From: Sphaerochaeta globosa str. Buddy
Lineage (GTDB): Bacteria; Spirochaetota; Spirochaetia; Sphaerochaetales; Sphaerochaetaceae
Direction: 5' to 3'
DNA length: 64,000 nt
NCBI RefSeq assembly: GCF_000190435.1
Contig: NC_015152.1
Coordinates: 3,252,467 to 3,316,466, forward strand
Under the pieces are notes generated by a model, which saw only the letters and a program-made list of their open reading frames with translations, was not told where the DNA came from and did no database searches. Made by a program: the position numbers and the translations under genes. Positions within the stretch are counted from its first letter, which is position 1; the number at the start of each line of letters is the position of its first letter. Positions 17,527 through 25,453 of the stretch are shown in pieces.

Positions 17527-17550
17527 ATTGTTGTCATCTGATGCAACAAT
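17527..17550. repeat. Inverted repeat upstream of the DUF2202 gene
   Basis: ATTGTTG (17527-17533) and CAACAAT (17544-17550) flank a 10-base spacer, immediately upstream of the ribosome-binding site of the DUF2202 gene. It is either an operator or a leader hairpin. Confidence 0.45.
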
Positions 17551-17602
17551 ACTATCCCTGAATACAGACGTTGAGGATGTAAGGTAAAGGTTTGGTAAAG
17601 AC

Positions 17603-17636
17603 AAAAAAAAGCGACAGGGAAAAAACTCCCCATCGC
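17603..17636 (-). terminator. Terminator downstream of kdgK
   Basis: On the minus strand a 9-base stem with two G-T pairs (17628-17636 with 17611-17619) is followed by eight T (17603-17610). It ends the kdgK transcript. Confidence 0.75.
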
Positions 17637-17659
17637 CTGTTGCAATACTTGCTTGCCGC

Positions 17660-18697
17660 TTAGCGTTGAACGCGTCCGCTTCCATCACCCTTGAGCAGGG
17701 CTTCTACTTCTGCCTTGGTCGACAGGTTGAAATCTCCGTCGATGGAGTGCTTCAAAGCAGAGGCTGCTACAGCGAAGTTGATGACATACTGCTCATCATC
17801 TGCATACTCGCTGAGGGCATAAATCAAGCCTGCAGAGAAGGAATCGCCTCCACCGACACGGTCGATGATATCGGTAATCTCATAGTGTCTGGAGAGGTAG
17901 AATCCGCTCTTTCCACACAGGGCTGCGCTCCAACCGTTGTGGTCGGCGCTCTTGCTCTCGCGCAGAGTGACAGCAACGACGCTGATGTTGGGGAACTGAG
18001 CCTTGACTTCTTCAGTCAGAGCCTTATACACCTCAGTATCCAGCTCTCCGCTGGTGACATCGATCTTGGCTTCTATGGCCAGGCACTTTTGGATATCTTC
18101 CTCGTTCGCCACGATGACATCGGCAAACTTGACCAGCTCACGCATTACCTCGGGAGCCTTCTTGCCGTAGTTCCAAAGCTTCTTTCGGTAGTTCAAATCG
18201 ATGGAGACGGTTGCCCCGGCCTTCTTGGCCTGCTTCATGGCGGCAAGACAGCTGTCGGCTGCATCCTGGCTGATAGCCGGGGTGATGCCGGTCACATGAA
18301 GCCATGCAGCGTCTGCCATAATGGAGGTAAAATCAAAGTCGGAAGGTTTGGCCAAGCAAATGGAAGACTCTGAACGGTCGTATACCACACTGCTCGGTCT
18401 CTGGTTGGCACCGGTCTCCAAAAAGTAGATACCGACACGGCCACCTTTGGTCATGTTGATGGCAGAGGTATCGACACCATACTTGCGTACCTCACGTACG
18501 GCGGCTTCGCCGATTGCATTGGCGGGAAGAGCAGTAACGAACTTGGCATCCTTGCCCAGCAGGGAGAGCGAAACAGCAACGTTTGCTTCGCCACCTCCAA
18601 AGGTTGCTTCCAAGAGAGGGGATTGGAAGAAGCGTTCATGACCAGGGCTCTTCAGCCTCAACATTATTTCACCAAACGTCACATATTTTTTGCCCAT
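17660..18697 (-). CDS. kdgK: 2-keto-3-deoxygluconate kinase
   Basis: KdgK phosphorylates KDG to KDPG. The 345-residue protein is a PfkB/ribokinase-fold sugar kinase. It has the N-terminal GEIMLRLKSPGHERF, the substrate-side EANVAVSLSLLG, and the C-terminal ATP/catalytic signature DRVGGGDSFSAGLIYA. Among PfkB kinases the KDG assignment rests on the divergent eda gene, a shared operator and the uxa pathway nearby. The ATG follows AGGAGG. A strong promoter lies at 18752-18780. Confidence 0.9.
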   Translation of the reverse strand: MGKKYVTFGEIMLRLKSPGHERFFQSPLLEATFGGGEANVAVSLSLLGKDAKFVTALPANAIGEAAVREVRKYGVDTSAINMTKGGRVGIYFLETGANQRPSSVVYDRSESSICLAKPSDFDFTSIMADAAWLHVTGITPAISQDAADSCLAAMKQAKKAGATVSIDLNYRKKLWNYGKKAPEVMRELVKFADVIVANEEDIQKCLAIEAKIDVTSGELDTEVYKALTEEVKAQFPNISVVAVTLRESKSADHNGWSAALCGKSGFYLSRHYEITDIIDRVGGGDSFSAGLIYALSEYADDEQYVINFAVAASALKHSIDGDFNLSTKAEVEALLKGDGSGRVQR

Positions 18698-18751
18698 GCA
18701 AGCCTCCTAGAATTTTTTGTCGGGAATACTCATTGCCTCTTGATATTTGAA

Positions 18752-18780
18752 ATCATAGAGGGTATGCTTTGGTCTGTCAA
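18752..18780 (-). promoter_or_regulatory. kdgK promoter
   Basis: On the minus strand, consensus TTGACA (18775-18780) and TATGAT (18752-18757) are separated by exactly 17 bases. The operator repeat at 18789-18803 lies just upstream of the -35. Confidence 0.75.
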
Positions 18781-18788
18781 TATTATTT

Positions 18789-18803
18789 TGAAACAACGTT
18801 TCA
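18789..18803. promoter_or_regulatory. KdgR-box-like operator between kdgK and eda
   Basis: TGAAAC-AAC-GTTTCA is a perfect 6-base inverted repeat with a 3-base centre. It fits the enterobacterial KdgR pattern GAAA-N6-TTTC and matches the site at 5683-5697 except for one arm base. It could control both divergent genes: it abuts the kdgK -35 and overlaps the likely eda promoter (a weak -10, CATAAT, at 18802-18807). Confidence 0.65.
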
Positions 18804-18827
18804 TAATTGAAATAAAGGAGTGGCTCC

Positions 18828-19790
18828 ATGCACGAAGCACTGTTTGAACAAATTCACAAAATCGGTCTTGTACCCGTAGTAAAAATTGATGATGCAAGCA
18901 AAGCCGTAGGGCTTGCAAAGGCCATGGTAAAGGGCGGTCTTCCCTGTGCAGAGGTCACCTTCCGCACTGCAGCTGCCGAAGAAGCTATCAAGCAAATCAC
19001 CTCTGCTGTCCCTGAGATGCTCGTAGGTGCTGGAACGGTGATCAACCTCGATTTTGCCAAGAAAGCGGTTGCAGCTGGTGCAAAATTCATTGTCTCCCCT
19101 GGTTTCAATCCCTCCGTTGTAGACTGGTGCCTTGAGAACAACATCCCCATCGTTCCCGGTGTCTGTACGCCCAGCGATATTGAAGCAGGCTTGTCCCGCG
19201 GACTGTCCACCCTCAAGTTTTTCCCCGCTGAAGTAAGCGGTGGTGTCGATATGCTGAAGAATCTGGCAGGGCCCTTCCCCAATTTGATGTTCATGCCTAC
19301 CGGCGGCATCAGCCCGGCAAATCTTGCCTCCTATGCAAAGCAATCCAATGTGCTGGCAGTCGGCGGTTCATGGATGGTCAAGCCTGAGCTCATCGAAGCT
19401 GAAGATTGGGATACCATTTCCAACCTGTGCAGCGAAGCAGTAGTAGCCCTGCAGGGCCTGGAGTTCGCACACCTTGGCATCAACAACGAGAATGCAGCCG
19501 AAGCTGAAAAGACCATTGCCGCCCTCCAAGCGTTCGGCATGGTCAAGAAGGTAGGCAACAGCTCCACCTTCCTGAATACCACCATCGAGGTGCTACCCAA
19601 GATGTACTACGGCAGACTCGGCCACCTTGGTTTCAAATGCTTCGATATCGAACGCACCCTTGCCTACTTGGGTCGTCATGGGTTCACGGTCAATGAAGAG
19701 ACCATCACCCGCGATGCAAAGGGCAAGATCAAGGTCTGTTACATCAAGCAGGAGTTCAGCGGGTTTGCTGTACACCTGGTCAAGGCATAA
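18828..19790 (+). CDS. eda: KDPG aldolase with C-terminal glyoxalase-like domain
   Basis: This enzyme cleaves KDPG to pyruvate and glyceraldehyde-3-phosphate, the last step of uronate breakdown. Residues 1-208 are a class I KDPG/KHG aldolase barrel with Glu42 in AEVTFRT, Schiff-base Lys130 in STLKFFPAE and the phosphate site MPTGGISP. Residues of about 212-320 add a VOC/glyoxalase-like half (FAHLGINNEN ... LGHLGFKCFDIERTLAYLGRHGF) absent from E. coli Eda. The role of this addition is unknown. AAAGGAG lies 8 bases before the ATG, and a terminator follows. Confidence 0.94.
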   Translation: MHEALFEQIHKIGLVPVVKIDDASKAVGLAKAMVKGGLPCAEVTFRTAAAEEAIKQITSAVPEMLVGAGTVINLDFAKKAVAAGAKFIVSPGFNPSVVDWCLENNIPIVPGVCTPSDIEAGLSRGLSTLKFFPAEVSGGVDMLKNLAGPFPNLMFMPTGGISPANLASYAKQSNVLAVGGSWMVKPELIEAEDWDTISNLCSEAVVALQGLEFAHLGINNENAAEAEKTIAALQAFGMVKKVGNSSTFLNTTIEVLPKMYYGRLGHLGFKCFDIERTLAYLGRHGFTVNEETITRDAKGKIKVCYIKQEFSGFAVHLVKA

Positions 19791-19810
19791 CACACAAAAA
19801 AGACTATTTG

Positions 19811-19849
19811 ACGCCGGTTCTCCTCTAGCGGAACCGGCGTTTTCTTTTA
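19811..19849 (+). terminator. Terminator downstream of eda
   Basis: A perfect 10-base stem ACGCCGGTTC/GAACCGGCGT (19811-19820 with 19831-19840) with a 10-base loop is followed by a T-rich tail. Confidence 0.9.
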
Positions 19850-19861
19850 TACAGTAGGCAC

Positions 19862-20713
19862 ATGCAGATTATACAAAGCTATATGCTTACCAAAACTCAG
19901 ATTTCTGAAATTGAAACACTACAGAGCCTCTCCTTTCTTCCTGAAGGTTTGGAGAACCACGTCTTTCTTTCATCGGAAATGAATGTATACAAGGACCTGG
20001 ATTGTTTCTTCCTTGGGTATGAGAATGACCAGCTGGTCAGCTTTCTTGGTGCATTCTTGCCCAGCCGCAAGGAAGTGGAGTTCAACGGCTTCACCCATCC
20101 CGATCATCGTAGGAAGGGTTGTTTTACTTTGCTTGTGGAACATGCACTCACCCTGTATAGGCCATATTCGTTCACCCAAGCACTTTTCCAACGAGAACTG
20201 AACAGTAAAAGCGGCTTTTCCTATCTACAGAAGCGGTATCCCGAACTGGATCGCAGCGAGTACCTGATGACCCTTGAACAGCAACATTGGAACAACAAGG
20301 ATACAGTGGGGACTCTTGAGCTGGTTACTGAGCAATGCAAAGAAGAAACCATTGCAGTAATGAGTGATGCCTTTGAAGAGACACTCGATGAGAGTGCCCA
20401 TTTTCTGACCTATCTGCTCAACCAAAGCGACCGAAAAACATTTCTCTACCGTCAAGAAGGAACAGCCGTTGGAGTTATGAACGCTCTATTGGAAGACGGT
20501 GTATGGGTTATTCATGGTGTAGGGATCTTGCATGCATTCAGGAACCAAGGGATGGGAAGGCATATGCTATCTCTAGCCTTCGACGTCCTGTTCCAGGATG
20601 CTGCTACCATTCAACTTGAAGTGGATTCCCAGAACCCTCCCGCCCTATCTCTCTATCGAAAATTAGGCTTTCAGACTACTTCACAAGTTGATTACCATAG
20701 ATTGATTTTGTGA
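19862..20713 (+). CDS. GNAT family N-acetyltransferase
   Basis: This 283-residue protein has two halves. The C-terminal half is a clear GNAT domain (about residues 150-283) with the acetyl-CoA loop GILHAFRNQGMGRHML and then ALSLYRKLGF. The N-terminal half has a second, weaker GNAT-like unit (GFTHPDHRRKGCFTLLVEHAL). The acceptor is unknown. No ribosome-binding site precedes the ATG, but TATACA lies 8 bases upstream. The message may therefore start at or near the ATG, although no good -35 was seen. Confidence 0.85.
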   Translation: MQIIQSYMLTKTQISEIETLQSLSFLPEGLENHVFLSSEMNVYKDLDCFFLGYENDQLVSFLGAFLPSRKEVEFNGFTHPDHRRKGCFTLLVEHALTLYRPYSFTQALFQRELNSKSGFSYLQKRYPELDRSEYLMTLEQQHWNNKDTVGTLELVTEQCKEETIAVMSDAFEETLDESAHFLTYLLNQSDRKTFLYRQEGTAVGVMNALLEDGVWVIHGVGILHAFRNQGMGRHMLSLAFDVLFQDAATIQLEVDSQNPPALSLYRKLGFQTTSQVDYHRLIL

Positions 20714-20748
20714 TTACGTGACTGTTTTGGCCCTTGGCTTTATTTGTC

Positions 20749-20777
20749 TTGACGGCTCTGTTGCGACAGCTTAGCAT
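20749..20777 (+). promoter_or_regulatory. Promoter of the iron-type ABC transporter operon
   Basis: TTGACG (20749-20754) and TAGCAT (20772-20777) are separated by 17 bases. The leader of about 57 bases contains a bulged hairpin, CCGCATCC/GGATGGCGG, just before the ribosome-binding site GGAGGAAAG. No Fur-type site was recognised. Confidence 0.5.
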
Positions 20778-20841
20778 TACGTATCATGTTATGTTTTAGA
20801 CCGCATCCATAAGGATGGCGGAATGTAATTTGGAGGAAAGA

Positions 20842-21930
20842 ATGAAAAAAACACTTGCAATTCTGCTGGTACTTGTCATGCTCGTACCTGCTCTGTTTGC
20901 ACAGGGCGGCCAAGAAGCTGCCCCTGCTGCCCCCGCCCCTGTTGCAGCTCCTGCTCCCGCTGCCGCACCCGCCCCTGTTGCTGCCGGATCTGGTAGCGTC
21001 AACGCCTATACCACCCTTGAGGAACCCCTTGCTGCAAAACTTTTCCAGCTCTTCGAGGCTGAAACCGGCATTAAGGTAAACTTCGTCCGCTTAAGCGGTG
21101 GTGAAGCTGTTGCTCGTTTGGAAGCTGAATCTGCCAATCCCCAGGCATCCATTTGGGTCGGCGGTGTAGGCCTTGACCACATCACTGCAAAGAGCAAGGG
21201 TTTGACCACTCCGTACGTGAGCCGCTATACCAGCAAGACAGCCGCACAGTTCCGCGATGCTGAAAACTACTTCATCGGCCTCTATGTTGGACCCCTTACC
21301 TTTGTAACCAACCTTAACCGTGCCAAGGAACTTGGCCTTGAGGCTCCCAAGAGCTGGGCAGACCTGCTCAAGCCCGAGTACAAGGGTTACATCCGCATGG
21401 CCAACCCCAACTCCTCCGGTACTGCTTACAACGTCCTGACCACGATGCTCGATATTTTCGGCACCGAGGACAAGATGATTGAGTACATGAAAGAGCTGGA
21501 TAAGAACATCGACCAATACACCAAGAGCGGATCTGCTCCCGGCAAGAGTGTTGCAACCGGTGAGATTCCCGTAGCAATCGGCTATGCTCATGACCAGGTC
21601 AAGCTCAAGGCTGCTGGTTCTCCTGTGGTCATCACCGCTCCCAGCGAAGGAACCGGTTATGAACTTGCTTCCATGTCCCTGGTCAAGGGCGGCAAGGATA
21701 CTGTCAACGCCAAGAGGCTGTACGACTGGATCCTCTCCAGCCCCGTTGCACAATCAACGTTCACCGAGTGGTACGTAGTATTGGTAGCAGAAGGTTCGGC
21801 TAAGCATCCCGATGCCCTTTCCATCAACGAAATCAAGACCGTTGCTCAGGATATGGCTTGGGACGGAGACAATGTCAACAAGACCAGATTGCTCGACCGC
21901 TGGACTAATGAGATCGGCAACAAGAGATAA
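20842..21930 (+). CDS. ABC transporter substrate-binding protein, Fe3+ type
   Basis: This 362-residue periplasmic protein has a signal peptide cleaved near LFA-Q and then an Ala/Pro-rich tether of about 25 residues (repeats of AAPAP). The solute-binding domain follows, of the iron(III)/thiamine group (VNAYTTLEEPLAAKLFQLFEAETGI, WADLLKPEYKGYIRMANP, SGTAYNVLTTML). There is no lipobox Cys. The ATG at 20842 follows GGAGGAAAG; an upstream in-frame ATG at 20815 is less likely. It is followed by permease and ATPase genes. Ferric iron is the best guess for the ligand; a phosphonate or a sugar phosphate is possible. Confidence 0.88.
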   Translation: MKKTLAILLVLVMLVPALFAQGGQEAAPAAPAPVAAPAPAAAPAPVAAGSGSVNAYTTLEEPLAAKLFQLFEAETGIKVNFVRLSGGEAVARLEAESANPQASIWVGGVGLDHITAKSKGLTTPYVSRYTSKTAAQFRDAENYFIGLYVGPLTFVTNLNRAKELGLEAPKSWADLLKPEYKGYIRMANPNSSGTAYNVLTTMLDIFGTEDKMIEYMKELDKNIDQYTKSGSAPGKSVATGEIPVAIGYAHDQVKLKAAGSPVVITAPSEGTGYELASMSLVKGGKDTVNAKRLYDWILSSPVAQSTFTEWYVVLVAEGSAKHPDALSINEIKTVAQDMAWDGDNVNKTRLLDRWTNEIGNKR

Positions 21931-21984
21931 TTACCATCAGGTAATTTGGCTTTTCCTACCGCCCTGCAAGCAACCCTTGCAGGG
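21929..21984 (+). promoter_or_regulatory. Intercistronic hairpins behind the binding-protein gene
   Basis: There are two hairpins: AATTACC-atca-GGTAATT (21929-21946), followed by a weak TTTT, and CCCTGCAAG-caacc-CTTGCAGGG (21962-21984), not followed by T. Together they look like partial termination plus 3'-end protection. This would give more binding protein than permease. Confidence 0.55.
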
Positions 21985-22009
21985 TGTGTAGTCCCAACGG
22001 AATGATTCG

Positions 22010-24247
22010 ATGTTTACAAAAAAACGCATCCTTCAGTTCTGTGCTGCGGCACTGATTTTCCTGCTGGCCGACTTCTGGATGTATAGTACGCTCTCCTCGA
22101 ACTTTAGGGGCTATGAAGAGCAGCGGAACTTCAATGAGATTGAACTGTTCGCCCAAACAGTACCCGAAGAAACCACAAACCTCGCCTATGAAACATGGAT
22201 CCCTACGGTTAAGGATATTATTCCAGGCTCACGAGCACTCTATCTGACTTTTGATGAGCTGACCTTCGACTTTGTCCCCCTGACCGGATCGCAAACAACA
22301 CTTGCACTTTTTGAGGCAAACAAACCCAATGCGGAATTCCAGAAAGCCTTGGAAAGTGTGTATTACCTTGAACCAATGCGTTTAGGCTCGTCCTATAAGG
22401 CAGATTACAGTATCGATCCCGATGTTCACAGCTTCGAGGTGACTGACAGCCAAGTCTACTTTGTACCGGTTATCGATGAAACCGGTTATCAGGTTTCCGG
22501 GGCGGTCATGATTCTCGTTCCCACCAGTACAGCCACCGGATTCAACAACTTGCTCAGGACCCTCTTCATTGTAGCAGCTGTTGTTTTCTTGGGTATCCTT
22601 TTAGTCATTTCCTTCACTCGAGACCCGATGACAGGCTTCATGGTCCTCGGACTCTTTGCCATCGTATTGGTGTTCATTGCCTATCCCTTGATTGAGGCAG
22701 TTCGCCTGTCGTTCATGAAGGACGGTGTTTTCAGCCTGCAAACCTGGAAGGAAAGTCTCTCACCCACCTATTTGGTTGCCCTGTGGGGTTCACTCAGGCT
22801 TGGCATCCTGACAGCCACCATTTCTACCTTGGTAGGGTATATGTTCGCCTTCCTTATAGAGAGAACGAGTTTCAAGCAGAAGAAGCTGATGACCACGCTG
22901 GCTACCATGCCGGTCATTTCCCCGCCTTTCTCCTTGTCTCTCTCCATCATCCTACTCTTCGGGAACAATGGCTTGATCAGCAAGCAACTGCTTCATCTGA
23001 ACACCTCCATCTATGGATTGGGAGGCTTGACGGTTGTCCAGGTCATCGGTATGTTCCCCATTGCCTTCATGACGATCAGCGGAGTGCTCAGGCAGATCGA
23101 TTCCACCGTTGAGGATGCTTCGCTTGATCTCAGCGCCACCAGGTGGCAGACCTTCAAGTCGATCACCCTGCCCCTGTCAGCTCCTGGCATACTCTCTGCT
23201 TGGCTTCTGGTATTCACCAATTCCCTGGCAGACTTTGCCAACCCCTTGCTGCTCAGCGGTGACTATCGTGTGCTTTCTACTGAAGCCTATATGCTGGTTA
23301 CCGGGCGCAGCAACCTTGGAGCCGGTTCGGCTCTTTCGTTCATCCTCTTGATGCCTACGTTGACCGCCTTCCTCATCCAGCGCAATTGGGTGTCGAAGAA
23401 GAGCTTCGTAACAGTTACCGGCAAGCCCTCCACCAACCTCACTGAATTGACGAATAAACCGGTGCGCATGGTACTGGAGATCGGATCGTGGGCTTTCATC
23501 GGCTTCATCGGCGCTCTGTACTTGACCATCGTGGCAGGATGCTTTGTGGTCAACTGGGGTATCGACTACTCCTTCACCCTTGCAAACTGGGGAGAAGCCC
23601 TCTCGCGAGGCTGGACATCCATCCGCGATACGGTCACCTTGGCCCTCATCGCCACCCCGATTGCAGGTTTGTTGGCCATGCTCAGTGCCATGTTGATAGT
23701 GCGAAAGAAGTTCCCGGGCAAACGGTTCTTGGAAATGATGATCATGACTCCCTACGCCATTCCCGGTACCCTGATCGGTATCAGCTATGTTTTGGCTTTC
23801 AACAAGCAACCGCTGCTTTTGGTGGGAACCGGTGCGATTATCGTCATCAACTACATAATCCGCGAATTGCCGGTTGGTCTTGAGAACGGCATCACAGCCC
23901 TCCATCAAATAGACCCGGCCATCGAGGAGTCGGCTGCAGACTTGGGTGCTGATGTGCCCACCGTCTTCAAGACAATTGTTCTGCCGTTGATCCGACCGGC
24001 CTTCTTGAGCAGCATGTCGTACACGTTTGTACGTTCCATGACTGCCGTCAGTGCCATCATCTTCTTGATATCGGCTCGCTGGAATCACTTGACCGTCTTG
24101 ATTTTCAACTTCTCTGAAAACCTCAGGTTCGGTCTAGCCAGCGTCTTGTCAACCGTCCTGATTTTCATCGTCCTCTCTGTTTGGGCCCTGATGCAGATCG
24201 TGGTTCGTGATGACAAGCTCACCCAGAAATCTATCTCAACCCGCTAA
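22010..24247 (+). CDS. ABC transporter permease, fused double unit, Fe3+ type
   Basis: This 745-residue inner-membrane protein contains two permease cores in one chain. An N-terminal helix (residues 10-30) is followed by a periplasmic region of about 145 residues and another helix near 185-205. Two binding-protein-dependent permease domains follow, with EAA loops EDASLDLSATRWQTFKSITLPL and EESAADLGADVPTVFKTIVLPL. This is the FbpB-type arrangement, but the extra N-terminal periplasmic domain is unusual. It forms the pore with the ATPase encoded 12 bases downstream. Confidence 0.9.
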   Translation: MFTKKRILQFCAAALIFLLADFWMYSTLSSNFRGYEEQRNFNEIELFAQTVPEETTNLAYETWIPTVKDIIPGSRALYLTFDELTFDFVPLTGSQTTLALFEANKPNAEFQKALESVYYLEPMRLGSSYKADYSIDPDVHSFEVTDSQVYFVPVIDETGYQVSGAVMILVPTSTATGFNNLLRTLFIVAAVVFLGILLVISFTRDPMTGFMVLGLFAIVLVFIAYPLIEAVRLSFMKDGVFSLQTWKESLSPTYLVALWGSLRLGILTATISTLVGYMFAFLIERTSFKQKKLMTTLATMPVISPPFSLSLSIILLFGNNGLISKQLLHLNTSIYGLGGLTVVQVIGMFPIAFMTISGVLRQIDSTVEDASLDLSATRWQTFKSITLPLSAPGILSAWLLVFTNSLADFANPLLLSGDYRVLSTEAYMLVTGRSNLGAGSALSFILLMPTLTAFLIQRNWVSKKSFVTVTGKPSTNLTELTNKPVRMVLEIGSWAFIGFIGALYLTIVAGCFVVNWGIDYSFTLANWGEALSRGWTSIRDTVTLALIATPIAGLLAMLSAMLIVRKKFPGKRFLEMMIMTPYAIPGTLIGISYVLAFNKQPLLLVGTGAIIVINYIIRELPVGLENGITALHQIDPAIEESAADLGADVPTVFKTIVLPLIRPAFLSSMSYTFVRSMTAVSAIIFLISARWNHLTVLIFNFSENLRFGLASVLSTVLIFIVLSVWALMQIVVRDDKLTQKSISTR

Positions 24248-24258
24248 GGTGGTGATCC

Positions 24259-25359
24259 ATGGAAAAGAAAAGTGTATCGGTAACCCTTGAGCATGTAACC
24301 AAGAAATTCAAGGACGTAAAAGGAAAGGCTGACGTAATCGCAGTCAATGATTCTCACTTTATCATCGAACCTGGCGAGTTGGTGACCCTTCTTGGGCCTT
24401 CCGGTTGCGGCAAGACTACCACCTTGCGTATGATTGCCGGCTTCGAGTTGCCCACAGAAGGAAAAATCTATATCGGCAATGAGGAAGTGACCATGTTGCC
24501 TCCGAACAAGCGGGATACCGCCACGATGTTCCAAAGCTATGGTCTTTTTCCTCATATGACGGTCTTCGACAACGTGGCTTACGGCCTCAAGCTGCGCAAG
24601 ATTCCCCAGGAGGAGATTGCCAAACGGGTCAATGAGACACTGGCTCTGGTCGGCCTTGCCAGCTATGGGGACCGCGCTCCTTCCAAGCTCTCAGGTGGTC
24701 AGCAGCAGCGTGTCGCCCTAGCCCGCAGCCTTATCGTCACCCCATCGGTACTGCTGCTCGATGAACCGCTTTCCAATCTCGATGCCCTGCTTCGTGAGCA
24801 GATGCGTATCGAAATCCGAAAAATCCAGAAAGAGTTGGGCATTACTGCCGTGTATGTAACGCACGACCGTGTCGAGGCTATGAGTCTTTCTGACCGCGTT
24901 GTAGTCATGAAAGACGGGTATATCCGCCAAATAGGTTCCCCGAATGAAATCTATGAGGATCCCAACTCCCGTTTTGTTGCAGGGTTTGTCGGGAAAGCCG
25001 CATTCTTCCCTGTACAGGTCAAAAAACATGACAAAAAAATCTGGGTCTGCGAACTCGGGGGGAAGGAAGTTCTGGTTGAACGCTCGGCCGACAACGTAGA
25101 AGTAGGGTCAGAAGCCGTTTTGATGGCAAGACCCGAGTCACTGCGTATTGTTGAGAGCGGACAAGGCAAGATCGAAGGCAAGGTCAGGATGAATGTCTAT
25201 CTCGGGCATAGTCTGGAAGCCTTCATCAACACCAGTTTTGGTGAGGTTCTGGTACAGATCGACGACCCCCATGCCAAGAAAGTCTTCAAGGAAGGGGAAA
25301 ATGTGTCCATCGATTTCACCCCCGACCGTGTCCGGTTGCTCAACAAGAGCGAAGCATAA
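24259..25359 (+). CDS. ABC transporter ATP-binding protein, Fe3+ type
   Basis: This 366-residue ATPase has Walker A GPSGCGKTT, signature LSGGQQQRVALARSL, Walker B VLLLDEPLSNLD and switch VTHDRVEA (the common Gln is Arg). A C-terminal TOBE-like domain covers about residues 250-366. It energises the adjacent double permease. GGTGG precedes the ATG, and a strong terminator follows. The family (FbpC/PotA/UgpC) also serves other solutes, so iron specificity rests on the binding protein. Confidence 0.93.
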   Translation: MEKKSVSVTLEHVTKKFKDVKGKADVIAVNDSHFIIEPGELVTLLGPSGCGKTTTLRMIAGFELPTEGKIYIGNEEVTMLPPNKRDTATMFQSYGLFPHMTVFDNVAYGLKLRKIPQEEIAKRVNETLALVGLASYGDRAPSKLSGGQQQRVALARSLIVTPSVLLLDEPLSNLDALLREQMRIEIRKIQKELGITAVYVTHDRVEAMSLSDRVVVMKDGYIRQIGSPNEIYEDPNSRFVAGFVGKAAFFPVQVKKHDKKIWVCELGGKEVLVERSADNVEVGSEAVLMARPESLRIVESGQGKIEGKVRMNVYLGHSLEAFINTSFGEVLVQIDDPHAKKVFKEGENVSIDFTPDRVRLLNKSEA

Positions 25360-25372
25360 GCGCTTTCGTGAC

Positions 25373-25405
25373 AAAATAGGCTGCAATCGCAGCCTATTTA
25401 TTTGT
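25373..25405. terminator. Bidirectional terminator between the ABC operon and the GH28 gene
   Basis: A perfect 11-base stem AAATAGGCTGC/GCAGCCTATTT (25374-25384 with 25389-25399) and a 4-base loop are flanked by T-rich sequence on both strands. It can end both convergent units. Confidence 0.9.
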
Positions 25406-25453
25406 CCTTGTCCTATACCAAAAAACAATTTTGAGTACGCTTTGCCCCTACTT

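Noticed and set aside
17666..18373. A 235-residue plus-strand frame
   Set aside because: Antisense shadow of kdgK.
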